A DNA stretch of 64,000 bases from positions 124,001 to 188,000 of the forward strand of contig NZ_KB898326.1 in NCBI RefSeq assembly GCF_000377625.1, in the 5' to 3' direction. Below the pieces are notes generated by a model. The model had not been told where the DNA came from. It did no database searches and saw only the letters and a program-made list of their open reading frames with translations. Every line of letters begins with the position of its first letter. Position 1 is the stretch's first letter. Below are positions 9,543 to 18,306 of the stretch, piece after piece. Source of the DNA: Prevotella veroralis DSM 19559 = JCM 6290 (GTDB lineage Bacteria; Bacteroidota; Bacteroidia; Bacteroidales; Bacteroidaceae). A program made the translations under genes and the position numbers.

Positions 9543-11648
9543 ATGATTGAAACAGCAGAAGAAGAATTTAATTATCTAGGTGAACATTTTGCCGATATAC
9601 AAATGTTAAGGTATCGGCTACCCGAGTTTAGAACACTGACACTCAATCAGAAGCAACTCATTTATTGCCTTTCTAAGGCTACACTATTTGGACGTGACAT
9701 TACGTTTGACCAGTTTGGAAAGTATAATCTCCGCATCCGAAAGATGTTGGAGACTATTTTCGTATATGCTCAAAAGGATAAACTCTCTGGTTGGAAAGGT
9801 AATTTTGATGGTCAGAGTGATAGATTTTTTAAGCAAAGAAACAAACTTGAGGATGAATTTCAAGGCTTAGAACAATATTTGAAGCAGGTGTGGTTTGCCA
9901 ATGGTATATACCATCATTATGCTTGTGACAAGTTTGTTCCTTTATTCTCTGAGGACTTTTTGCGTGAAGCTACATTGAGTGTTGATGCAAAGTTGCTTCC
10001 ACTTAAAGAAGGCGAAAGCGTTGAAGCCATGCTTGATGAGCTTTGCCCGATTATCTTTGACCCTACGGTTTTGCCCAAGCGGGTGGATAAGTCGGATGGT
10101 ATTGATATAGTTCAAGCATCTGCATGTAACTTCTATGAAGGTGTAAATCAGCATGAAGTAGAGGCGTTCTATGCCCAAATGAAGTTGGATGATGTTAATA
10201 ATAAGATGTCTGTTAGCGATAGTTTGTCAGTTGAACAGACCTCTCCACACCTGTATGGTGCGCCCTCCTATGGTCTAAATTCGACCCTTATAAAGGAGAA
10301 TGGTGTCATTCGTGAAGACGCATGGAAGCTATCTGGCAAGTATGGAGCAGCCATTGAGAAGATCGTCTATTGGTTGGAACGTGCAAAGACTTATGCTGAG
10401 AATGATCAACAATGCCGTGTCATAAGTCTGCTTATACATTATTATATTACAGGAGACCTGCGTGACTTTGATGCTTACTCGATAGAGTGGCTTAAAGAGC
10501 AAGACGGTCGTATTGATTTTATCAACGGTTTTATTGAAGTGTATGGAGACCCCATGGGACTAAAAGGATCATGGGAAGGCATTGTAGAATACAAGGATCT
10601 TAAAGCAACGCATCGCACACAAACAATCTCAACAAATGCTCAGTGGTTTGAAGATCATTCCCCCGTTAATCCTATTTTCCGCAAGGTAAAGGTGAAGGGA
10701 GTCACTGCGAACGTCATTTGTGCAGCTATGCTTGGTGGCGACGAGTACCCTGCTTCAGCTATTGGAATCAATCTTCCCAATGCCGATTGGATACGTGCGG
10801 AGTATGGTTCTAAGAGTGTTACTATCTCCAATCTGACGCATGCTTATGATATGGCAGCTAAGGGTAACGGATTCAGAGAGGAATTCGTTATCGATGAAGA
10901 CACCCGCAAATTGATGGATAAATATGCTGATAAGACGGACAACTTACACACCGATTTGCATGAATGTCTTGGTCACGGAAGTGGTAGACTGCTCCCTGGA
11001 ACCGATCCAGATGCGCTGAAGAATTACGGAAACACCATTGAGGAAGCTCGTGCCGACCTCTTCGGACTCTATTATATAGCCGATGATAAGCTCATTGAAC
11101 TTGGTTTACTCGATGACAAAGAGGCCTACAAAGCCCAGTATTATGGCTATATGATGAACGGACTACTTACTCAGCAGGTACGCATTAAGCCTGGTAAACA
11201 GATTGAGGAGTCCCACATGCAGAACCGAGCACTCATTGCTCAATGGGCAATGGAACTAGGTAAAGCGGATAAGGTAATCGAACTGGTCACACGCAAAGAT
11301 GCAACTACTGGTGAGGAGAAGACCTATGTTCAAATCAATGACTATGCTGCTTTGCGCCGTATCTTCGCACACGAATTAGCCGAGATACAGCGTATTAAGA
11401 GTGAAGGCGACTTTGAATCGGCTCGAAAGCTGGTTGAGCGTTATGCCATCCAATTGGATGCTAACCTCCATGAGGAGGTACTCCGACGATACAAGCGATT
11501 GAATATTGCCCCGTATAAAGGCTTTATCAATCCCGTTTTGAAGCCTGTTCTTGATGAAAAAGGTAATACCATTGACATCGTTGTAGACTATTCTGAAGGT
11601 TATACAGAGCAGATGCTCCGTTATTCAAGAGAATATCAAACGTTATAG
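9543..11648 (+). CDS. Dipeptidyl-peptidase III-like M49 metallopeptidase
   Basis: A zinc peptidase family that removes dipeptides from the N-terminus of short peptides. The zinc motif HECLGH lies at about residues 473-478 and the second zinc motif EEARAD at about 500-505, corresponding to HELLGH and EECRAE of classical DPP III. 701 residues, normal length. No signal peptide, so it is probably cytosolic. It follows the short AraC-type gene by 26 nt. I recall relatives of this protein carrying a dihydrofolate reductase label in databases; nothing here resembles DHFR, and the real folA is at 58600. A hairpin terminator follows. Confidence 0.88.
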   Translation: MIETAEEEFNYLGEHFADIQMLRYRLPEFRTLTLNQKQLIYCLSKATLFGRDITFDQFGKYNLRIRKMLETIFVYAQKDKLSGWKGNFDGQSDRFFKQRNKLEDEFQGLEQYLKQVWFANGIYHHYACDKFVPLFSEDFLREATLSVDAKLLPLKEGESVEAMLDELCPIIFDPTVLPKRVDKSDGIDIVQASACNFYEGVNQHEVEAFYAQMKLDDVNNKMSVSDSLSVEQTSPHLYGAPSYGLNSTLIKENGVIREDAWKLSGKYGAAIEKIVYWLERAKTYAENDQQCRVISLLIHYYITGDLRDFDAYSIEWLKEQDGRIDFINGFIEVYGDPMGLKGSWEGIVEYKDLKATHRTQTISTNAQWFEDHSPVNPIFRKVKVKGVTANVICAAMLGGDEYPASAIGINLPNADWIRAEYGSKSVTISNLTHAYDMAAKGNGFREEFVIDEDTRKLMDKYADKTDNLHTDLHECLGHGSGRLLPGTDPDALKNYGNTIEEARADLFGLYYIADDKLIELGLLDDKEAYKAQYYGYMMNGLLTQQVRIKPGKQIEESHMQNRALIAQWAMELGKADKVIELVTRKDATTGEEKTYVQINDYAALRRIFAHELAEIQRIKSEGDFESARKLVERYAIQLDANLHEEVLRRYKRLNIAPYKGFINPVLKPVLDEKGNTIDIVVDYSEGYTEQMLRYSREYQTL

Positions 11649-11655
11649 AAAAAGT

Positions 11656-11695
11656 TAGGGATGGAAACAGATAATGTTCCCATCCCTTATTTATA
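11656..11695 (+). terminator. Terminator between M49 peptidase and FAD dehydrogenase
   Basis: The stem AGGGATGGAAAC (11657-11668) pairs with GTTCCCATCCCT (11676-11687) with one mismatch, followed by TATTTAT. It lies between convergent genes. Confidence 0.75.
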
Positions 11696-11763
11696 GGTAT
11701 CTCCGTAGATTCCACCCAGCCTCCTCAAAAGGAAAGGACGGTTAATGTAAGTAGATGTTCTTT

Positions 11764-13341
11764 CTATATCTGTTCAAGATAGGCGGCTGTCATTTCTGCA
11801 CAACGTTCGCCATCAATACCTGCACTAACAATACCCCCAGCATATCCTGCACCCTCAGCACAAGGGAAGAGACCTGTGAGTCGAATGTGCATGAGCTTTT
11901 CACGATCACGTAAAATGCGAACGGGTGAACTGGTTCGTGTTTCGGAAGCAATCATTACTGCTTCATTTGTTAAGAAGCCATGTGCCTGCTTTCCAAATGC
12001 TTTGAAGGCTTCTTGGAGTCGTTTGGTAATGAATGATGGCATCCAGAAATGGAGCGGACTAGAGATAAGTCCAGGCGCATAACTCGATTTGGGAAGATCG
12101 TATGATAAGCGATTATTCACAAAATCAGCCATGCGCTGTGCAGGAGCTGTTTGCTTTCGATTACCCTGTTGCCATGTATCACGCTCAAGTTTCTCTTGAT
12201 AGTGCATGATACGTAGTAAGTCGTCACCTTCAACATCTTCTGGATTAAGCTGAACGACCATACCAGAATTAGACCATTGTGTACCGCGATTGGCTGGACT
12301 CATACCATTCGTTACCATCTGTTCAGGACCAGTTGCTGAAGGAATAACGAAGCCACCGGGACACATACAGAAAGAATAAACCCCACGCCCCTGTGCTTGT
12401 GTAACGAAAGAATACTCGGCTGTTGGGAGATATTTCCCTTTACCATTCTTATTATGATACTGGATCTGGTCAATCAGATGAGACGGATGTTCAAGACGAA
12501 CGCCAACGGCAATACCTTTTGCCTCCATTTCAATATTAGCTTCCGCAAGATAACGATAAATATCGCGGGCAGAATGCCCAGTAGCAAGGATAACAGGACC
12601 ATAAAACTCGCGAGTAACACTTAAAGCACTGCGATGATTATCAATAGCTTTTACACCGATAACCTCGTCGCCATCTAATATAAGAGAAGTCATTTTCGTT
12701 TGGAAATGCACCTCGCCACCACAATTAAGAATAGTATTTCGCATATTCTCAATCACACGTGGGAGCTTATCTGTTCCGATATGTGGGTGAGCATCAGCAA
12801 GGATAGACGTTGACGCACCATGTTGGCAAAATACATTCAGAATCTTATCAACGGGACCGCGCTTCTTACTGCGTGTATATAACTTACCATCCGAATAAGC
12901 ACCAGCACCACCTTCACCAAAACAATAGTTAGATTCAGAATCTACTTCCTGTGATTTCTTAATTAAAGCTATATCCAATTTACGATCGCGCACATTCTTT
13001 CCTCGTTCAAGAATGACAGGACGCAAGCCTAATTCAATGAGTTTTAAAGAAGCAAACAAGCCGCCAGGTCCCTCTCCTACAACAATAACAGAAGGCTTAT
13101 TGCTAACATCTTGATAGTCGGTCTTCGTATATGCATCGTCCTGTGGAAACTCATTCACATAAATACGCACCTTCAGATTCACATAAATATCACGATGGCG
13201 CGCATCAATTGATCGCTTCAGAACCCTCACTCGATAGATTGTTCGCTGATCCAATCCCTTCTCTTGAGCAATGTATGCCTTCAAATTAGCCTCGTTATAT
13301 GCCACTTGCGGTAAGACGCGTATCTGAAATTCCTCTGTCAT
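11764..13341 (-). CDS. FAD-dependent dehydrogenase, COG2509 type
   Basis: 525 residues. An N-terminal domain of about 90 residues precedes the dinucleotide-binding motif VVGEGPGGLFASLKLIE (GxGxxG), followed by a Glu-Arg after the second strand (VILERGK) and a C-terminal EGAGYAGGIVSAGIDG segment that contacts FAD. This order is that of the large uncharacterised FAD-dependent dehydrogenases of COG2509. The substrate is unknown. CFGEGGAGAYSDGKLYTR and CMCPGGFVIP are family hallmarks; the Cys in the second may be redox active, but that is inference. It is a single-gene unit. Confidence 0.85.
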   Translation of the reverse strand: MTEEFQIRVLPQVAYNEANLKAYIAQEKGLDQRTIYRVRVLKRSIDARHRDIYVNLKVRIYVNEFPQDDAYTKTDYQDVSNKPSVIVVGEGPGGLFASLKLIELGLRPVILERGKNVRDRKLDIALIKKSQEVDSESNYCFGEGGAGAYSDGKLYTRSKKRGPVDKILNVFCQHGASTSILADAHPHIGTDKLPRVIENMRNTILNCGGEVHFQTKMTSLILDGDEVIGVKAIDNHRSALSVTREFYGPVILATGHSARDIYRYLAEANIEMEAKGIAVGVRLEHPSHLIDQIQYHNKNGKGKYLPTAEYSFVTQAQGRGVYSFCMCPGGFVIPSATGPEQMVTNGMSPANRGTQWSNSGMVVQLNPEDVEGDDLLRIMHYQEKLERDTWQQGNRKQTAPAQRMADFVNNRLSYDLPKSSYAPGLISSPLHFWMPSFITKRLQEAFKAFGKQAHGFLTNEAVMIASETRTSSPVRILRDREKLMHIRLTGLFPCAEGAGYAGGIVSAGIDGERCAEMTAAYLEQI

Positions 13342-13610
13342 ATAGCTTTATTTTTGACGCAAAATTAGGTAAATATATCGAGAAAATCGTTAGCTATTGC
13401 AATATTTCTTGCTATTTCTACCCCCAAGTTTTGTATTTCCTCCATTGTAAAGGCGGATACCGAATAATAATCGGTTTTTACAGACGTATAGAATGATGTG
13501 GAAATTAACACCCTTTTTCTCGTTTTTCATAGGATCATTTAATGGAAATATATTTTACATTCGCTTTTTTCAATCTAGAGTTTTTAGAAAGCATTTATAG
13601 AGCTTTTTAG

Positions 13611-13764
13611 AAACGTATATTGGTTTTTGGTGAAACGTATATACGTTTTTGATGAAATGTATATACGTTTTTAGTAAAATGTACCTACGTTTTTACTAAA
13701 ACGATAGTACTTTTTGGTCAAAATGATGGTACTTTTTGCCTAAAACGCTAGTATTTTTCTTTCA
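13611..13764. repeat. 22-bp tandem array, A+T-rich type, 7 units
   Basis: Units start at 13611, 13633, 13655, 13677, 13699, 13721 and 13743, exactly 22 bp each. The best unit reads AAACGTATATACGTTTTT plus 4 nt; AACGTATATACGTT is a perfect palindrome. Later units drift (AAACGATAGTACTTTTT). A T5 run recurs every 22 bp, close to two helical turns. The whole gap 13342-14015 has no convincing gene. Confidence 0.85.
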
Positions 13765-14015
13765 AAAGTAAGCGTGGTTTTTATAACTTTCTATATATCA
13801 AGCAATTAAAATCACACATCAAAAACCGCTCAAAATTCGCGTATTTGGGTGAGAATAAGGGTTTGATTGAAAAAAACGCAATTAGAAGCTTGCAATTAGC
13901 AATATTCTATTACAAAAGATTAGAATATACTTTCGAGAAAATCCTCCTACGTGGTGATAAGATCTGATAGAACTCGACTGACAATTCTTACCACTTGCCA
14001 GCCGAGATTGATAGA

Positions 14016-15104
14016 TTAAATCAGCTTCTTTACTGATGTTGTTGACGAAAGTTTGAATAGGCTTCCCATCGGACATACAAAGCGGCAATAAGGACGCGGT
14101 ATGAAGATTGCCAATACGAGGAATAGGATTGCGATGAGAATCACCACCCAACTTGTTGATTGGAATATGAAGGCTACGAACAATTCATAGTCCATCCACT
14201 TCGACCATACGCCTGCTAACATCAGAATCATTAGAACCCAGAATAATATTTTACGGAAGTGTTCTAAGTTCTGCACTAATCGTTTGCTCATCTTCCATTT
14301 ATGATGATTGGTCATTCCAACTAACTCTTGGGCTGCTCCGTAGGGGCAAACATTCGAACAGTAATAATTTTTCTTACCGAAAAGAGGGTAGATGAAAGCT
14401 GTAATGAGCATAACTATTGGAACGAATGATATCCAAAAGTTGATGCCGCCTGACATGAATCCAACAAGAACTGACCATGAAATAAAGGTTCCGCCCCATA
14501 GTCCCAGAACGACAACATTCAATGAAAGTTGGAAAATGCGATAGCGTTTCTTCTTTACGAATAGAGGGATTATAGCAGCCATTAGGACGACTAACAGACC
14601 GATAAGCGACTTAGCACGCAAATCCATCTTTTCAAAAATTGAAGGCTGCTGCGCTTTCTTGGAAGCATATACTAAGCCTGCTTTCATATTACCTATGATT
14701 CCACGGGAAGAGAAAGTTGCTCCGCTCACACCGTCTACTTTCATTGCGAGAGCTTGTTCGGTAGTTTTACCATTCCAGCGAGTTAGTAATGCACTGGCCT
14801 CTTGGAAGAAATCGGGAGATTCAGAGTTCTTTAATGCCTCAACCTTCTCAATTTTACCATTCTTTATATATATATTCAGTGGAACTGTACCGCCAAATCC
14901 TTTTACATCTTTTGCAAGATAAGTTGTATTGATAATAATCGTACCATCATCCAATGTGCGAAGCGTATCAATTTGATTGGTCGTTGTCGTTTTTTTGTTA
15001 TTAGATAATTGTTCACCCCATATTTTGCCATCACGTTGTGCAGCTGCAACTGCAATCACAATGATACACGTAATTAGTATAAATGTTTGCTGTAATTTCT
15101 TCAT
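14016..15104 (-). CDS. FMN-binding / 4Fe-4S polyferredoxin-like membrane protein
   Basis: 362 residues. After an N-terminal membrane anchor comes an FMN-binding domain with VDGVSGATFSS, the motif whose Thr can carry covalent FMN in RnfG/NqrC/NosR proteins. A run of membrane helices follows with two CxxxCP motifs, CSNVCPYGA and CRFVCPMGS, as in NosR/NapH-type electron-transfer proteins. It probably moves electrons across the inner membrane to a periplasmic acceptor that I cannot identify. It ends soon after the second motif, so it has two short Cys motifs rather than two full ferredoxin domains. No partner gene is adjacent. Confidence 0.82.
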   Translation of the reverse strand: MKKLQQTFILITCIIVIAVAAAQRDGKIWGEQLSNNKKTTTTNQIDTLRTLDDGTIIINTTYLAKDVKGFGGTVPLNIYIKNGKIEKVEALKNSESPDFFQEASALLTRWNGKTTEQALAMKVDGVSGATFSSRGIIGNMKAGLVYASKKAQQPSIFEKMDLRAKSLIGLLVVLMAAIIPLFVKKKRYRIFQLSLNVVVLGLWGGTFISWSVLVGFMSGGINFWISFVPIVMLITAFIYPLFGKKNYYCSNVCPYGAAQELVGMTNHHKWKMSKRLVQNLEHFRKILFWVLMILMLAGVWSKWMDYELFVAFIFQSTSWVVILIAILFLVLAIFIPRPYCRFVCPMGSLFKLSSTTSVKKLI

Positions 15105-15235
15105 AAGCCTATCCTAAACTTCAAAAATGTGAGGTGCAAAAGTACAAATTAATAATAGACTATCTTTATTCTCAAGGAGATATAACGTCACTTATTTATA
15201 CTTTAGCTTTGTTAACATAGTTTTAATAAGCAAGT

Positions 15236-15267
15236 TTTGTGGATAATTTAATTAATTCGTATATTTG
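15236..15267 (+). promoter_or_regulatory. Promoter of the glycine cleavage operon
   Basis: TTTG (15236-15239), 20 nt, TATATTTG (15260-15267). This is a full-consensus Bacteroidota promoter giving a leader of about 65 nt before gcvT. I saw no glycine riboswitch in the leader. Confidence 0.8.
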
Positions 15268-15336
15268 CGCAGTCCATAAGGTGGAACCTAAATCCGCAAT
15301 TTATCATTTAGAAGAACAAATTAAACCTAAACAAAT

Positions 15337-16422
15337 ATGAATAACAAAAGGACCTGTCTATATGACAAACATGTTGCGTTAGGCGCACTCATCGCACCAT
15401 TTGCTGGTTTTGACATGCCAATTCAGTATTCGGGCATTACGGAAGAGCATAATGCTGTACGCGGGCATTGTGGAGTCTTTGATGTTTCTCACATGGGAGA
15501 AGTACTCGTTACTGGGTCGGAAGCCGAGAAATATATCAATCACATCTTTACAAATGATGTGAGGGGGCTACCTGCTGGCAAGGTTTTATATGGCATGATG
15601 TGTTATCCTGATGGTGGAGTTGTTGATGATACTTGTATCTGTAAACTGGAAGATCAGGTGTTTTTGATGACAATCAATGCTTCTAATATAGATAAGGATA
15701 TAGCGTGGATAGAAAAAAATGCTGCCGGATTCGACGTAGTTATTAAGAATAAGAGTGAAAACTATGGTCAACTTGCTCTACAAGGTCCCGAAGCAGAGGC
15801 AAAAATAGAAAGCGTTTTAGGGATAAGTACCAAGGATTTGAACTTCTATGAAGTACGGCAAGTCAAGACGGATGGCGAGGTAATCATCGTTTCTCGCACA
15901 GGTTACACGGGAGAAGATGGCTTTGAGATCTATGGTTCTCCTAAGTATATTAATGAAGCGTGGGATAAACTCATCGCAGCAGGTATTACTCCTTGTGGTC
16001 TTGGATGTCGTGATACATTGAGATTTGAGGTTGGTTTACCTTTATATGGTAATGAATTATCCGATAAAATATCTCCAGTAATGGCAGGTTTATCTATGTT
16101 CGTTAAGCTGGACAAGGAAGAATTTATCGGAAAAGATGCCCTTCAAAAGCAAAAAGCAGAAGGTGTTAGTCAGCGTCTTCGTGGTATTGTTCTTGAAGGA
16201 AATGCTATTCCACGTCATGGATATAAGGTGATGAAAGCTGGAAAAGAGGTAGGAGTTGTCACAACTGGCTATCGTCTAATCTCAACACCAAAGAGCTGTG
16301 CGGTTGCATTGGTTGATGCTTCTGTTCAGATGGGTGATAAACTTGAGATTCAGATCCGTAAGAAGTCGTTCCTGGGAATAGTCGTCAAAAAGAAATTCTA
16401 TGATAAGCATTACAAAAAGTAG
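15337..16422 (+). CDS. gcvT: Aminomethyltransferase (glycine cleavage T protein)
   Basis: Transfers the aminomethyl carbon from lipoyl-H protein to tetrahydrofolate, giving 5,10-methylene-THF and ammonia. 361 residues, the usual length. Family motifs include FDVSHMGE near the N-terminus, SRTGYTGEDGFEIY and GCRDTLRFEVGLPLYGNEL, here seen as TGYTGEDGFE and RDTLRFE. It is the first gene of a five-gene operon, gcvT-gcvH-gcvPA-gcvPB-lpd, which contains every component of the system. The methylene-THF it makes can feed thymidylate synthase, encoded at 57800. Confidence 0.97.
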   Translation: MNNKRTCLYDKHVALGALIAPFAGFDMPIQYSGITEEHNAVRGHCGVFDVSHMGEVLVTGSEAEKYINHIFTNDVRGLPAGKVLYGMMCYPDGGVVDDTCICKLEDQVFLMTINASNIDKDIAWIEKNAAGFDVVIKNKSENYGQLALQGPEAEAKIESVLGISTKDLNFYEVRQVKTDGEVIIVSRTGYTGEDGFEIYGSPKYINEAWDKLIAAGITPCGLGCRDTLRFEVGLPLYGNELSDKISPVMAGLSMFVKLDKEEFIGKDALQKQKAEGVSQRLRGIVLEGNAIPRHGYKVMKAGKEVGVVTTGYRLISTPKSCAVALVDASVQMGDKLEIQIRKKSFLGIVVKKKFYDKHYKK

Positions 16423-16470
16423 TGCTGTTATAACATATTATTCGAATTAAAAACCTAAAAATAATTTATT

Positions 16471-16854
16471 ATGGCTAAAGTAATTGAGGGACTCTATTAT
16501 TCAGAGTCACACGAGTTTGTGAAAGTAAGTGGTAATGTTGGCTATATCGGTATCACAGATTATGCACAGCACGCATTAGGTAATATTGTTTATGTAGATA
16601 TGCCTGAAGTGGATGATGATATCGAAGTTGGTGAAGACTTTGGAGCAATTGAGAGCGTCAAAGCAGCTTCCGACCTAAAAGCTCCTGTGTCTGGAAAAGT
16701 CTTAGAGATAAATGAGGCATTAGAGGATGAACCGGGATTGCTTAATAAGGACGCTTTCGAGAATTGGATTATCAAGGTTGAGTTTTCTGATACTTCAGAA
16801 TTGAAAGATCTTATGGATGCTCAAGGTTACGAGGAGTTCTGTTCAGAATCTTAA
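16471..16854 (+). CDS. gcvH: Glycine cleavage system H protein
   Basis: The lipoyl carrier that shuttles the aminomethyl arm between P, T and L proteins. 127 residues, normal length. The lipoylated lysine is K64 in ESVKAASD. The N-terminal SESHEFVKV and YAQHALGNIVYVDMPE regions are standard. It lies 48 nt after gcvT. Confidence 0.97.
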   Translation: MAKVIEGLYYSESHEFVKVSGNVGYIGITDYAQHALGNIVYVDMPEVDDDIEVGEDFGAIESVKAASDLKAPVSGKVLEINEALEDEPGLLNKDAFENWIIKVEFSDTSELKDLMDAQGYEEFCSES

Positions 16855-16966
16855 AAGCAATAAAAGGGGGTAAAATAAGGTTTGTTTGTCCTATTACATC
16901 CTTATTTATTATACTCCCTGCTATTTGTTTTCTCTTTATCATATATCTAAACAACTCTATACGAAA

Positions 16967-18277
16967 ATGAACCATAAGTTTTTACCTCATACAAATGAAG
17001 AAATTCGGCAAATGCTTGATCGAATCGGCTTCAAGGATCTTGATAAGCTTTATTCGGAAATACCAGAAGAGATCCGCTTTAAAGGTGAATATGATATTCT
17101 GAATGCAATGAGCGAATTAGAGATTCGTGCTTTTTTTGATAAACTCGGTAAAAAAAATGATATGCTTACCTGCTTTGCTGGTGGTGGAGTTTATGATCAT
17201 TATAGCCCAAGTGCAATCGCAAATATCGTAAGTCGCTCGGAATTTCTCACATCTTATACCCCCTATCAAGCAGAGATTTCTCAGGGAACCCTCCATTATA
17301 TCTTCGAATTCCAAAGTATGATGGCAGAGTTAACAGGTATGGATATCGCCAATGCTTCAATGTATGAGGGCACAACCGCTACGGCTGAAGCAATGATGGT
17401 AGCTTTTAATAATAGTAAAAAGGCTGATACTATTCTTTATTCCGGAGCATTGAATGAGAATATCATTGCGGTGCTAAAGACTTATGCGTTCTTCCATGGT
17501 GTTAAATTGAAAGCTATTGAAACAGCAGAAGGTGCTACCACTTTAGACGAAGTAAAGAAGGGATTAGGTGAAGGTGGTATTGCTGGCGTTATCGTTCAAC
17601 AGCCTAATCGCTATGGAATTATAGAAGATTTTACAGGTTTTGCTGATGCTTGCCATGAAAAGAAGACTATGTTTATTATTAATAGTGTAGCCGCTGACCT
17701 TGCTTTGTTAAAGACTCCAGGTGAATGGGGGGCAGATATTGCTGTCGGCGATATTCAAAGCCTTGGTTTGCCAATGAGCTTTGGTGGTCCTTATGCTGGT
17801 TATATGTGTTCTACTCAGAAGCTTATGCGTAAACTCCCAGGACGTATTGTTGGTCAGACACGTGATAATCGTGGACAGCGTGTATTTGTGCTTACCTTAC
17901 AAGCACGCGAACAGCATATTCGTCGCCAGAAAGCAACATCAAATATCTGTTCAAATCAAAGTTTAATGGCATTGTATGCTACGATTTACATGGGACTTAT
18001 GGGTAAAGAGGGGATTAAAGAAGCTGCACAATTAAGTTACGATGCAGCTCATTATCTATGTGAAAAACTTGTTAGTACAGGTAAAGCTAAGTTAGTTTAC
18101 AATAGAGAGTTCTTTAATGAGTTCCTTATAGAAATGGAAAATCGAGATGATTTCTTTGAAAAGGCGATAAAGAAAGGCTTCCTTCCGGGTATTAAAGTTG
18201 ATGATAATAAGCTTCTTATTGCTGTTACTGAAAAGCGCACCAAGGATGAGGTTGATTCCTTTATTGAATTATTCTAA
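16967..18277 (+). CDS. gcvPA: Glycine dehydrogenase (decarboxylating) subunit 1
   Basis: The N-terminal half of the split P protein; with GcvPB it decarboxylates glycine. I placed the start at 16967 (MNHKFLPHTNEEIRQML), because this gives the normal subunit-1 N-terminus and 436 residues. An upstream frame extension to 16886 adds a hydrophobic tail unlike the family. Motifs YTPYQAEISQG, ASMYEGTTATAEA and GEWGADIAVGDIQS are visible. Two-subunit GcvP is common in Gram-positive and anaerobic bacteria, while E. coli has one chain. Confidence 0.95.
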   Translation: MNHKFLPHTNEEIRQMLDRIGFKDLDKLYSEIPEEIRFKGEYDILNAMSELEIRAFFDKLGKKNDMLTCFAGGGVYDHYSPSAIANIVSRSEFLTSYTPYQAEISQGTLHYIFEFQSMMAELTGMDIANASMYEGTTATAEAMMVAFNNSKKADTILYSGALNENIIAVLKTYAFFHGVKLKAIETAEGATTLDEVKKGLGEGGIAGVIVQQPNRYGIIEDFTGFADACHEKKTMFIINSVAADLALLKTPGEWGADIAVGDIQSLGLPMSFGGPYAGYMCSTQKLMRKLPGRIVGQTRDNRGQRVFVLTLQAREQHIRRQKATSNICSNQSLMALYATIYMGLMGKEGIKEAAQLSYDAAHYLCEKLVSTGKAKLVYNREFFNEFLIEMENRDDFFEKAIKKGFLPGIKVDDNKLLIAVTEKRTKDEVDSFIELF

Positions 18278-18306
18278 TTATACAATGTCTTAAATTATAA
18301 GTTGCG

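Noticed and set aside
13882..14151. 89-codon minus-strand frame
   Set aside because: It overlaps the C-terminal region of the FMN-binding membrane protein in another frame, and its composition is not protein-like.
15268..15336. Glycine riboswitch before gcvT
   Set aside because: The leader is only about 65 nt, too short for a tandem glycine aptamer, and the motifs are missing.
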